NCBI GenBank assembly: GCA_011176555.1
Contig: DUEF01000070.1
Coordinates: 1-19,793 of the forward strand
DNA: 19,793 bases
Reading direction: 5' to 3'
Origin: Caldilineae bacterium
Lineage (GTDB): Bacteria > Chloroflexota > Anaerolineae > J102
The position numbers and the translations under genes were made by a program. Each line of letters starts with the position of its first letter. Position 1 is the first letter of the stretch. The notes below the pieces were generated by a model, which was given only the letters and a program-made list of their open reading frames with translations, had not been told where the DNA came from and ran no database searches. Below, in pieces: positions 1-7,214 of the stretch.

Positions 1-262
1 CGCGGGCCGAGGGTTCATCTCGCTGGCAGCCATGATTTTTGGCAACTGGATGCCGTTTGGCGCACTGGGCGCATCGGCGCTATTTGGTTATACCCAGGCG
101 CTGCAAAACGAACTGCTGCTGGCCGGTGTGACCAACATCCCCCGGCAGTTCATCGCCATGTTGCCTTACGTGGTGACCATCATCGCAGTAGCCGGGTTGG
201 TTGGCCGGGTGCGCCCGCCCGCAGCCGAGGGCAAGGTCTACGAAACGGAGGGAAGTTCATGA
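1..262 (+). CDS. ABC transporter permease, nucleoside/simple-sugar (BMP) type, C-terminal fragment
   Basis: This is the 3' end of a gene that begins before the window; the reading frame is open from base 2 and ends with TGA at 260-262. About 86 residues are visible. They start with a conserved-looking stretch (GRGFISLAAMIFGNWMPFGA), followed by a hydrophobic membrane segment near the end (MLPYVVTIIAVAGLVG) and a short polar tail. This matches the C-terminus of inner-membrane permeases of the YufQ/NupQ group, which partner a tandem ATPase and a BMP-family lipoprotein to import nucleosides or related compounds. The stop overlaps the ATG of the following ATPase gene by four bases (ATGA), so the two are almost certainly co-transcribed and translationally coupled. 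The substrate cannot be read from this fragment; the family call rests largely on the neighbour. Confidence 0.85.
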   Translation, partial: AGRGFISLAAMIFGNWMPFGALGASALFGYTQALQNELLLAGVTNIPRQFIAMLPYVVTIIAVAGLVGRVRPPAAEGKVYETEGSS

Positions 263-1806
263 TGACTGAACAAAGAACGCCAGTCCTGGAAACTCGCCAT
301 ATCACCAAACGTTTCCCGGGCGTCATCGCCAACGAAGATGTGAACATCAAGCTTTATCCGGGCGAGATCTTGGGTATGCTCGGCGAGAACGGCGCCGGTA
401 AATCCACTCTGATGAACATCGTCTATGGCCTGTACCAACCTACCGAGGGTGAACTATGGGTGAAAGGCCAGAAGGCGGAGATGAAAACGCCCAACGACGC
501 CATCGCCCTGGGCATTGGCATGGTGCACCAGCATTTCCAACTGGTGCCGGTGATGACGGTGGTCGAAAACATCATGCTGGGCAGCGAAACAACCAAAAAG
601 AGTGGTTTGCTGGACAAGCGCACGGTTTCAGATAGAATTCGAGAACTTTCACATCGCTACAATTTGGATGTGGATCCGGACGCCCTCATCGAAGATTTGC
701 CGGTGGGGATGCGCCAGCGGGTGGAGATCGTCAAAACCCTGTATCGCAATGCTGATATCGTCATTTTGGATGAGCCGACCGCCGTGCTAACGCCTCAAGA
801 AATCGAGGGCCTGTTCGAAGTGATGGAAATTCTCAAGGAACAGGGTAAGTCGATCATCTTCATTACACACAAGTTGAAAGAAGTGCTGCACATTTCCGAC
901 CGTATCGTGGTGCTGCGCCAGGGTAAAGTCGTCGGCGAAGCCGACCCGGCCACCGCCACCCAGGGCAGTCTGGCTTCGATGATGGTGGGGCGCGAGGTGA
1001 TCCTCACCGTCGATAAAGAGCCCGCACAACCCAAAGACGTCGTACTCGAGATCAAGGACCTGAGTGCGAAAAACGACTTGGGAGATCAGGCCCTGGACGG
1101 GGTTTCGCTCGATGTTCGAGCTGGCGAGATCGTCGGGGTCGCCGGTGTGCAGGGCAATGGACAGACGGAACTGGTGGAGGTGGTCACGGGGCTGCGCCGC
1201 GCAGACACCGGACGGATCACCATCAACGGGACCGATATGACCAACGCCAGCCCTCGCAGCGTTACGCAGGAGGCGAATAGTTGCCACGTGCCGGAAGATC
1301 GTCATGCGTATGGCATGGTCGCCGCCTACAGCGTCGCCGACAATATGGTGCTGAATACGTACAACCTGCCGCCTTTCGCCAAGGGCATTACGATTCAAGA
1401 TGATGCGATTCTGGAGCACGCCAAGGCGCTCATCAAGGAATACGATGTGCGCACGCCCAGCCCGCTCACACTTGCAGGCAGTCTATCTGGTGGGAATCAG
1501 CAGAAAATGGTGGTGGCCCGCGAGTTCAGTCGTGATCTCAGGCTGCTGATCGCCGCCCAACCGACCCGCGGCATCGATGTCGGCTCCATCGAGTTCATCC
1601 ATAGCCAGATCGTGGCGCAGCGCGATGAAGGCGTGGCGGTCTTGCTCGTCAGTTCGGAACTGGACGAGATCATGGCTCTATCCGACCGCATCGCCGTGAT
1701 GTACGAAGGCGAAATCATCGGCATTGTGCCCCGCGCGGAGGCCACGCGCGAGGGTCTGGGCTTGCTGATGGCCGGCGTGCGCGCCGAAGCCATGACGCCT
1801 GCCTGA
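259..1806 (+). CDS. ABC transporter ATP-binding protein with two nucleotide-binding domains (nucleoside/simple-sugar uptake)
   Basis: A 515-residue cytoplasmic protein with two fused ABC ATPase domains, which would power uptake through the permease upstream. Domain 1 has Walker A GENGAGKST at 42-50, a signature-like LPVGMRQR near 147-154, Walker B with DEPTAVLTP at 171-179, and a switch His in FITHK near 204. Domain 2 has a degenerate P-loop (GVQGNGQTE, 296-304), a good signature LSGGNQQ (409-415), and a Walker B in which the usual Asp-Glu is Ala-Gln (LLIAAQPTRGID). Such asymmetry, with one weak site, is normal in the RbsA/NupO/YufO class. The length is typical. Start: ATG at 259 within the ATGA overlap, with GGAGG at 248-252; a second ATG at 262 is also possible. 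A hairpin at the stop closes the operon. The substrate (nucleoside, purine or simple sugar) is inferred only from family resemblance. Confidence 0.93.
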   Translation: MMTEQRTPVLETRHITKRFPGVIANEDVNIKLYPGEILGMLGENGAGKSTLMNIVYGLYQPTEGELWVKGQKAEMKTPNDAIALGIGMVHQHFQLVPVMTVVENIMLGSETTKKSGLLDKRTVSDRIRELSHRYNLDVDPDALIEDLPVGMRQRVEIVKTLYRNADIVILDEPTAVLTPQEIEGLFEVMEILKEQGKSIIFITHKLKEVLHISDRIVVLRQGKVVGEADPATATQGSLASMMVGREVILTVDKEPAQPKDVVLEIKDLSAKNDLGDQALDGVSLDVRAGEIVGVAGVQGNGQTELVEVVTGLRRADTGRITINGTDMTNASPRSVTQEANSCHVPEDRHAYGMVAAYSVADNMVLNTYNLPPFAKGITIQDDAILEHAKALIKEYDVRTPSPLTLAGSLSGGNQQKMVVAREFSRDLRLLIAAQPTRGIDVGSIEFIHSQIVAQRDEGVAVLLVSSELDEIMALSDRIAVMYEGEIIGIVPRAEATREGLGLLMAGVRAEAMTPA

Positions 1807-1826
1807 TCGCTGGTTAGGCAGGCGTC
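1794..1826. terminator. Hairpin closing the ABC operon
   Basis: A perfect 11-bp inverted repeat (GACGCCTGCCT at 1794-1804, AGGCAGGCGTC at 1816-1826) with an 11-nt loop. The left arm lies in the last codons of the ATPase gene and the loop begins within its stop codon. There is no T-run on the plus side; AAAAAG follows at 1832-1837. It sits between two convergent genes and may act in both directions. The structure is seen directly; the termination role is inferred. Confidence 0.5.
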
Positions 1827-1851
1827 AGCCCAAAAAGTCGCACCCAAAGCT

Positions 1852-2652
1852 CTAGAACTCCTCGACGTAGAGCGTGCCCGGGGTTTTGCGCGTCTTCTTT
1901 TGGTAGCCATGTTCGATCAAGCAACCGGAGACGCTTTTGATCATATTAGGATTGCCGCACAGGAAAAAATGCGTCTTGTCGGGATCGATAGCGACACCGG
2001 TTTCCTGTTCCAACACCCCGCTGTTTAACATCTCTTCGATCCACAGACGATGTCCGGGCCAGGTGGCGTCAGCATCGGTCAAAGTGGGCAGGTAGTAAAA
2101 ATTGGGGAAAGTGTTGTTCAAAAAAGACAATTCGCTGAAGTAGCCCAGGTCCCACTGATGCGTCGCCCCCTGAATGACCACCATCTTGCTGTTGGGGCGT
2201 TCCATGATGTGGGAGCGCAGGAAGCTGACGTATGGGGTGATGCCGGTGCCGGTGGCGATCATCACCACGTCGCTGTCTGGGGGAGCGTCGGCCAGTCGGA
2301 AGACGCCGACGATGCGTTTGCCGACATAAATTCTGTCCCCCATATTGCGCTGAAAAAGGCGAGGCGTCAGTTGTCCTGACTTCACCTGAGAGATGTAAAA
2401 CTCCAGTCGCCGGGTTTCTGTCCGCGCAGAGGCGATGGAATAGGCCCGTTGGATGAGTTTTTCCGGCTTGCTGGGGACTCCTTCTGGTTCTGAATTGACG
2501 GAACGCGGTTCATAGCCATAGAGTCCCAGGGTGGTGTATTGGCCCGCGGCGAATTCAGTGCGGGGTTCATCGGTGCTGACGGTCAAGATGATCAAGTCGG
2601 GCGTGACCTGAATTTTGCCGACGATAGTGGCGTTGTATTTCGAGTCGTTCAT
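1852..2652 (-). CDS. fpr: Ferredoxin/flavodoxin-NADP(+) reductase, FAD-dependent
   Basis: A 266-residue soluble flavoprotein that would pass electrons between NADPH and ferredoxin or flavodoxin. Visible motifs are RAYS (69-72, FAD-binding RxYS), GTGITP (135-140, NADP pyrophosphate site), FFLCGNP (229-235) and the C-terminal LYVEEF, which resembles the VEKYW-like tail of bacterial Fpr proteins, though the terminal aromatic here is Phe. Length matches the Fpr subclass (about 250-270). The frame stays open up to 2790, but ATG at 2652 is chosen because GGAG lies eight bases before it, the FAD domain begins right after, and the upstream codons do not resemble any reductase. A promoter lies at 2749-2778. 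It converges on the ABC operon. The symbol is by family resemblance; the physiological partner is unknown. Confidence 0.9.
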   Translation of the reverse strand: MNDSKYNATIVGKIQVTPDLIILTVSTDEPRTEFAAGQYTTLGLYGYEPRSVNSEPEGVPSKPEKLIQRAYSIASARTETRRLEFYISQVKSGQLTPRLFQRNMGDRIYVGKRIVGVFRLADAPPDSDVVMIATGTGITPYVSFLRSHIMERPNSKMVVIQGATHQWDLGYFSELSFLNNTFPNFYYLPTLTDADATWPGHRLWIEEMLNSGVLEQETGVAIDPDKTHFFLCGNPNMIKSVSGCLIEHGYQKKTRKTPGTLYVEEF

Positions 2653-2748
2653 GTGGAAAGCTCCGCGATGATTCCTGCTGTGAGGCTGGGAGAGTGGATG
2701 CTTGCAAATCGATGAAACCAGGACAAACAACCTCGCTGAATCATCTTC

Positions 2749-2778
2749 ATTATACTCGGTGCAGTCAACTTTTCTCAA
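2749..2778 (-). promoter_or_regulatory. Sigma-70-type promoter for the ferredoxin-NADP reductase gene
   Basis: Read on the minus strand: TTGAGA (2778-2773), an 18-bp spacer, then a perfect TATAAT (2754-2749). It predicts a start near 2742 and a leader of about 90 nt before the ATG at 2652. One mismatch to the -35 consensus, none to the -10. Confidence 0.6.
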
Positions 2779-2997
2779 ATAGTATCCCACCGTTCTGCGC
2801 TAGCCGAATCAGTGATGAACATTAAATAAATAATCAGGTCACCCCAACCTATTACCAGTTTATTTTCTGGACTTCCATAACTGTCGGATCCTCTGAACCG
2901 ACGGGATTGCGCCACCAAAGGGTGGGTTTGGCAACCTGCCTGGAGCAGAGAAGCGGTGTTTTCCCCAAAACGACGCCTGCCTGCCGAGGAGTGGGCT

Positions 2998-3026
2998 TTG
3001 ACAATCCTCATCCCACCGTGTATCCT
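2998..3026 (+). promoter_or_regulatory. Sigma-70-type promoter upstream of argS
   Basis: Perfect -35 TTGACA (2998-3003), 17-bp spacer, -10 TATCCT (3021-3026, four of six). The predicted start is near 3033, giving a leader of about 165 nt before argS that runs through a terminator-like hairpin at 3128-3151. The rest of the 547-bp gap between the divergent reductase and argS genes (2653-3199) holds no convincing gene. Confidence 0.55.
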
Positions 3027-3127
3027 GTCTCCGACTATGCTTCCTTTTCCCTTCCATCGCAACAGGTGCATCCTCCCAGCTTGATTCCGGTTTGGAAGCC
3101 TGAACGCGAGTCCATTTCAGACTGACG

Positions 3128-3155
3128 CTCTCCCGACCGGAGGGTTTTTTTATTT
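3128..3155 (+). terminator. Intrinsic terminator-like hairpin in the argS leader
   Basis: Arms CTCTCC (3128-3133) and GGAGGG (3139-3144) pair with one G-T wobble around a CGACC loop and are followed directly by seven T (3145-3151). It lies between the promoter at 2998-3026 and argS, so it would end either a short RNA of roughly 120 nt or an attenuated argS leader. Confidence 0.5.
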
Positions 3156-3199
3156 TTCAGATTTCGTTACCCGTCCACCCACTCATCGCAATTGATTCT

Positions 3200-4906
3200 A
3201 TGATGCTTCAAACTCAACTCGCCGACCTCATCCACAAAGCCGCGCGCAAAGCCCAGAAAAAGGGCGATCTTCCCAAATTCGAACTACCCGAAATCACCAT
3301 CAATCGCGCGAAGCGCGAGGGGCAGGGTGATTTCTCCTCGGCCCTGGCGTTGCAAATCATCCGCCCCGTCAACAACGCGCGCAAAGAAAAGGGCGAAAGG
3401 ACGTTATCACCCTTGCAGGTGGCCGAGATCATCGCCCGCAGAATGGATCAGGTCGATTTCGTCAGCAAAGTGGAGCCGGCCAAGCCCGGCTTTCTCAACT
3501 TGACCATCGATCCCGGCTGGCTGGCTGCGCAGGCGGGGGAAATCACAAGGGTGGGGGCGGAGTACTTTCAGGTCGAGCTAGGCAAAGGCGAACGGGTTCA
3601 GGTCGAATTCGTCAGCGCCAATCCCACCGGTCCCCTCCACTTCGGCGGCGCTCGCAATGCCGCGATCGGCGACACCCTGGCGCGCTTGCTCGAAAACAGC
3701 GGTTACGAGGTTCAGCGCGAATACTACATCAACGACCGCGGCGCTCAGGTCGATATCTTTGGCGAAACCTTGTGGCGGCGCTACCAGCAGTTGCACGGCA
3801 TCGAGACGGACATCCCCGAGGATGGCTATCCTGGCGCTTACATGATCGACTACGCCCGCGCCATTCAGGCAGAGCGCGGCGACAGTCTCCTCGCTCTGTC
3901 TGACGAAGAAGCCGTCCCCCGCTTTCGCGGCATGGGCCTGGCCCTCGTCACCGCCGAGTTGGCCGATGACCTGGGCATGATGCGGGTCTTCTTCGACAAT
4001 TGGTTCTCGGAGCAAAGCCTGTACGAAGATGGCACCTTCGAGCATGTCAGCGCCATTTTACGGGACCAAGGGGATCTGTACCTGAAGGATGACGCTGTGT
4101 GGTTCGCGGCCAGCAAGTACCTGCCCAAGAGCGACCGCGACGAGGTCTTCATCCGCTCGAATGGCGAACCGGGCTACTACGCCAGCGACATCGCCTATCA
4201 CTACAACAAGTTCATCACCCGCGGCTTTGATCGGGTGATCGACGTGTGGGCGGTGGATCATCAGAACCAGGCCGCGCGCATGCCCGCTATGCTCAAAGCC
4301 CTGGGCATCGATCCCGATCGCCTTATCGTCGTGTTGTACGATCTGGTCACGTTGAAACGCGGGGGCAAAGAAGTGAAGCTCTCCAAGCGCTCGGGCGAGA
4401 TCGTCACCATGCGGGAAGTGCTGGAAGAGGTCGGACCCGACGCCGCCCGCTATCTGCTGCTCAGCCGCTCCAACGAAGCCCGCATCGATTTCGACATCGA
4501 TCTGGCCGTGGCCGAAAGCAGCGAGAACCCGGTCTACTACGTGCAATACGCTCATGCCCGCGTCTCTTCCATTCTGCGTAAAGCTGAGGAAGCGGGCGTC
4601 GATTACACGAATGCCGATCTCAGCCTGCTCACCTGCCCCGAAGAACTAGCCCTGCTGCAGAAAATGCTGCAACTGCCTGAAATCGTGACTGAGGCCGTAC
4701 AGCGTCTGGCCCCCCACCATCTACCTCACTACGCCTTGGATCTGGCCAAGACCTTCACCAAATTCTACGACGCCTGCCGCGTCCTTTCCGCCGATCCCGC
4801 CGATCGCGAAATCACCCACGCCCGCCTGACTTTGGTGCGCGCCACCCAGATCGAACTGGCCTACGTGCTCGATCTCATGGGCATGAACGCACCAGAGGTG
4901 ATGTAG
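3200..4906 (+). CDS. argS: Arginyl-tRNA synthetase
   Basis: A 568-residue cytoplasmic class I aminoacyl-tRNA synthetase that charges tRNA-Arg. The N-terminal region (about 1-110) fits the ArgS additional domain. The catalytic core carries ANPTGPLHFGGARN near 140-153, where the HIGH motif reads HFGG (147-150), then a YINDRGAQ segment (176-183), WAVDHQNQ (350-357) and the KMSKS equivalent KLSKR (393-397). The C-terminal helical anticodon-binding domain (about 455-568) ends in a LxLMGMxAPExM-like tail, usual for ArgS. Length is typical. Start: ATG at 3200, directly followed by another ATG; no Shine-Dalgarno sequence is visible in the preceding 20 bases. A consensus promoter and a terminator-like hairpin lie upstream, suggesting transcript attenuation. 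serA follows 160 bp downstream on the same strand but need not be co-transcribed. Confidence 0.96.
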   Translation: MMLQTQLADLIHKAARKAQKKGDLPKFELPEITINRAKREGQGDFSSALALQIIRPVNNARKEKGERTLSPLQVAEIIARRMDQVDFVSKVEPAKPGFLNLTIDPGWLAAQAGEITRVGAEYFQVELGKGERVQVEFVSANPTGPLHFGGARNAAIGDTLARLLENSGYEVQREYYINDRGAQVDIFGETLWRRYQQLHGIETDIPEDGYPGAYMIDYARAIQAERGDSLLALSDEEAVPRFRGMGLALVTAELADDLGMMRVFFDNWFSEQSLYEDGTFEHVSAILRDQGDLYLKDDAVWFAASKYLPKSDRDEVFIRSNGEPGYYASDIAYHYNKFITRGFDRVIDVWAVDHQNQAARMPAMLKALGIDPDRLIVVLYDLVTLKRGGKEVKLSKRSGEIVTMREVLEEVGPDAARYLLLSRSNEARIDFDIDLAVAESSENPVYYVQYAHARVSSILRKAEEAGVDYTNADLSLLTCPEELALLQKMLQLPEIVTEAVQRLAPHHLPHYALDLAKTFTKFYDACRVLSADPADREITHARLTLVRATQIELAYVLDLMGMNAPEVM

Positions 4907-4915
4907 GCTATTTGA

Positions 4916-4973
4916 TACTGGATATTGGGGGTGTCTGACTGAGAAATCAATATCGAATAACCAATATCCAGTA
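4916..4973. repeat. Imperfect palindromic intergenic repeat between argS and serA
   Basis: A perfect 13-bp inverted repeat, TACTGGATATTGG (4916-4928) and CCAATATCCAGTA (4961-4973), encloses 32 bp. The related words TATCGAATA (4951-4959) and TCGATATTC (4981-4989) occur in and next to it. Further right, CAATTCGCAATCCGCAATCA (5045-5064) is a short degenerate tandem repeat ending just before the serA ATG. No T-run follows the hairpin, so it reads as a dispersed intergenic repeat rather than a clean terminator. Confidence 0.55.
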
Positions 4974-5066
4974 CCCCTAATCGATATTCTTGGTCGCTTG
5001 CCAAAAACCACGAGTTTCCTGGATCGGCGCTCCTCACCATTCTGCAATTCGCAATCCGCAATCACA

Positions 5067-6653
5067 ATGCCCTCCCGCGTACTGATCTCCGACCCCCTCG
5101 CTCAACCCGGCCTTGATTTACTGCAAGATGCCGGATTTGATGTCGATGTCCGCACCGGCCTGACGCCAGCGGAACTGATCACAACCATCCCCGCCTACGA
5201 CGCCCTCATCATTCGCAGTGGAACCCAGGTCACGGGCGCGGTTATCGCCGCGGCCGACCGACTCAAAGTCATCGCTCGCGCCGGTGTGGGGCTGGACAAC
5301 GTCGATATTCCCGCCGCCACGCAGCGCGGCGTCACCGTCGTGAACGCGCCCACCGGCAACGTGGCGGCCGCGGCCGAACACGCCTTGGCCCTGCTGATGG
5401 CGTTGGCCCGCAACATTCCGGCCGCGCAACAGTCCATGGCCCGGGGTGAATGGAACCGCAAGACATTCATGGGCGTTGAATTGCGCGAAAAAACCCTGGG
5501 GCTGGTTGGCCTGGGACGCGTGGCCAGCCAACTCGCGCACCGCGCCCGCGGCCTGAGCATGCGCCTGCTGGCCTACGACCCTTACGTCTCCAGCGAGTAC
5601 GCCGGCAATCTCGGCGTCGAATTGGTCGAACTCGATTATCTCATGGCCGAGAGTGACTTCATCAGTGTGCATCTGCCCCTGAGCGAGCAGACGCGCGGCC
5701 TGATCGGGGCCAAACAACTGGCCTTGTGCAAGCCCACAGTACGGATTGTCAACACCGCGCGCGGCGGCATTATTCATGAAGATGCGTTGCTGGCGGCGCT
5801 GGATCGGAATCAGGTGGCCGGGGCCGCGCTCGATGTCTTCGTTCACGAGCCCCTGGAAGCTGACTCCCCCTTGCGTTTTCACCCCAAGGTCATCGTCACT
5901 CCCCACATCGGCGGCTCCACCAACGAGGCGCAACATCAAGTGGCGCTGGACGCCGCAAGCCAGGTGATTGACGTCCTGGCAGGCCGTCCGGCGCGTTATG
6001 CCGTGAACGCTCCGCTCATCCCCGGCGCACACATCGAATTCGTGGCCCCTTTCATCGCCCTGGTGGAAATCCTGGGCCGTTTCCTCACCCAATACAAGCC
6101 GATGCAAGTCCATGAAGTGGAATTGGTGGTGCACGGCCCCCTGGCCGAATATGACACCACAATCCTGCAAGCGGCGGCGTTGCGCGGCCTGCTGGCCGAT
6201 GTGGTGGAAGAACAGGTCAACATCGTCAACGCCGATCTCATCGCTCAGCGCCGCGGCATTATCGTGTCGGAACGACGCCAGCGCCATCACTACGAACGCT
6301 TTGAGAACATGGTCACGCTCAAAGTGCGCTCGGAATCAGAATTCACCAAGGTGAGGGGGAGCATCCTGGCTGGCGAGCCCTACATCGTCGCCATCGAAGA
6401 CCTGTGGGTTGATTTCCCCGCAGAAGGGCATTTTCTGCTCTCCTGGCATCACGACAAGCCCGGCGTCATCGGTCAGATCGGGATGCTCTTGGGGGAGCGC
6501 GATATCAACATCGCTTTCATGCACGTAGGACGGCGCACCCCGCGCGGCGAGGCGATTATGGTTATCCACACTGACGAATCCATCCCCCCTGAACTCGTTC
6601 CCCAGATCGATGCCATCATCGGGACGCACCAAACCTGCATTCTGACGCTTTAG
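5067..6653 (+). CDS. serA: D-3-phosphoglycerate dehydrogenase (long form, with ACT domain)
   Basis: A 528-residue cytoplasmic enzyme catalysing the first step of serine synthesis, NAD-dependent oxidation of 3-phosphoglycerate. The N-terminal catalytic half-domain is followed by a Rossmann fold with GLVGLGRVA (145-153) and acidic D171 after the second strand. Catalytic residues are visible: R232 in NTARGGI, E261 in HEPLE, and H280 in TPHIGGST. Then come an intervening (ASB-like) domain (about 315-450) and a C-terminal ACT domain with DKPGVIGQIG, the usual serine-feedback module. Length fits the long form (about 525). The frame is open back to 4998, but the ATG at 5067 begins exactly where the family begins (MPSRVLISDP); the upstream codons run through a repeat. 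No clear ribosome site precedes it. A VanZ-like gene converges five bases after the stop. Confidence 0.95.
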   Translation: MPSRVLISDPLAQPGLDLLQDAGFDVDVRTGLTPAELITTIPAYDALIIRSGTQVTGAVIAAADRLKVIARAGVGLDNVDIPAATQRGVTVVNAPTGNVAAAAEHALALLMALARNIPAAQQSMARGEWNRKTFMGVELREKTLGLVGLGRVASQLAHRARGLSMRLLAYDPYVSSEYAGNLGVELVELDYLMAESDFISVHLPLSEQTRGLIGAKQLALCKPTVRIVNTARGGIIHEDALLAALDRNQVAGAALDVFVHEPLEADSPLRFHPKVIVTPHIGGSTNEAQHQVALDAASQVIDVLAGRPARYAVNAPLIPGAHIEFVAPFIALVEILGRFLTQYKPMQVHEVELVVHGPLAEYDTTILQAAALRGLLADVVEEQVNIVNADLIAQRRGIIVSERRQRHHYERFENMVTLKVRSESEFTKVRGSILAGEPYIVAIEDLWVDFPAEGHFLLSWHHDKPGVIGQIGMLLGERDINIAFMHVGRRTPRGEAIMVIHTDESIPPELVPQIDAIIGTHQTCILTL

Positions 6654-6658
6654 GGCAT

Positions 6659-7075
6659 CTACTCATCTTCCCGCCGCTTGCGGGAGGAACGAGGGAGATT
6701 CCGCCTCCAGAACAGCGCCAATCCCAAACAAACCCCCGCCATATCCACACCCAGATCGAACACTTCGGCGTAGCCGAACTGTCGTCCTTTGTAGCCTAGT
6801 TGGATGATCTCCTGCAGTAAAGCGATCACCAGCGCGGCAATCATAACGAGAAGAATCACCCGGCCGTTTCCCTGTCCTCCGGCCAGGGCGCTAATGACAG
6901 CCGCCAGCAAATAAGCCAGGACGGCAAACAGGGCGGCGTGCGTCACCACGTGCATCCATGGCGGCCCAAAGATGGTGTTGAACATGTGCTGGTAGGATTC
7001 AGAAAAACGGCCGAACCAGGCCATGGGCAGTAAAATGCCGACAAGCCAGGCAAGTAGGATGAAATACCGTTTCAT
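6659..7075 (-). CDS. VanZ-like integral membrane protein
   Basis: A 138-residue protein with four predicted membrane segments (about 5-21, 41-64, 73-91 and 106-123) and a strongly basic, charged C-terminus (RRNLPRSSRKRRE) expected in the cytoplasm. Family signs are H46 in segment 2, QE (88-89) in segment 3, and the GRQFGYAEVFDLGVDMAG region (98-115), which corresponds to the VanZ GR..D..DL..N..G block, with Asp111 where Asn is common. VanZ itself gives low-level teicoplanin resistance, but most chromosomal homologues have no known role, so no function is assigned. Start: ATG at 7075 preceded by a weak purine-rich GAGAGAG. It faces serA with a five-base gap and is divergent from ftsH. Confidence 0.82.
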   Translation of the reverse strand: MKRYFILLAWLVGILLPMAWFGRFSESYQHMFNTIFGPPWMHVVTHAALFAVLAYLLAAVISALAGGQGNGRVILLVMIAALVIALLQEIIQLGYKGRQFGYAEVFDLGVDMAGVCLGLALFWRRNLPRSSRKRREDE

Positions 7076-7150
7076 TCATCACTCTCTCATCTCAAGTGGA
7101 AGTCGTGTTGCTGCGACCGAGACCCGAGCATGGTAATCGTAAGAAACGTC

Positions 7151-7159
7151 TGGTATAAT
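7151..7159 (+). promoter_or_regulatory. Extended -10 promoter of ftsH
   Basis: TGGTATAAT (7151-7159) is a perfect -10 hexamer with the TGN extension. The -35 at the 17-bp position (TGGTAA, 7131-7136) matches only three of six bases, as is usual for extended -10 promoters. The start would be near 7166, about 45 nt before the ftsH GTG. Confidence 0.6.
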
Positions 7160-7200
7160 AACACTAACGTCAACAATCCGCCGGTTTTCTCATCCGGTCC

Positions 7201-7214
7201 GGAGGCAATGCGTG
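7201..7214 (+). promoter_or_regulatory. Ribosome binding site deciding the GTG start of ftsH
   Basis: GGAGG (7201-7205) lies six bases before GTG at 7212. The nearby ATG at 7208 is ruled out because its frame stops after seven codons. Confidence 0.75.

Noticed and set aside
2653..2790. N-terminal extension of the ferredoxin-NADP reductase frame
   Set aside because: The extra 46 codons cover the predicted promoter and lack similarity to reductases; the ATG at 2652 has a good ribosome site.
2916..2930. T-box-like word AGGGTGG upstream of argS
   Set aside because: The match lacks the following ACCGCG and lies 200 bp from the terminator, upstream of the predicted promoter, so it is not in the transcript.
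3060..3115. Possible SRP RNA (ffs) in the argS leader, from the TTCCGG...GGAAG hairpin
   Set aside because: The conserved helix 8 sequence (CAGGNCCGGAAGGAAGCAGC type) is absent.
2907..3125. Small plus-strand frame of 72 codons upstream of argS
   Set aside because: Low-complexity, no ribosome site, overlaps the predicted argS promoter; no homology recognised.
4998..5066. N-terminal extension of serA
   Set aside because: The extra 23 codons run through repeat sequence and the family starts at the ATG at 5067.
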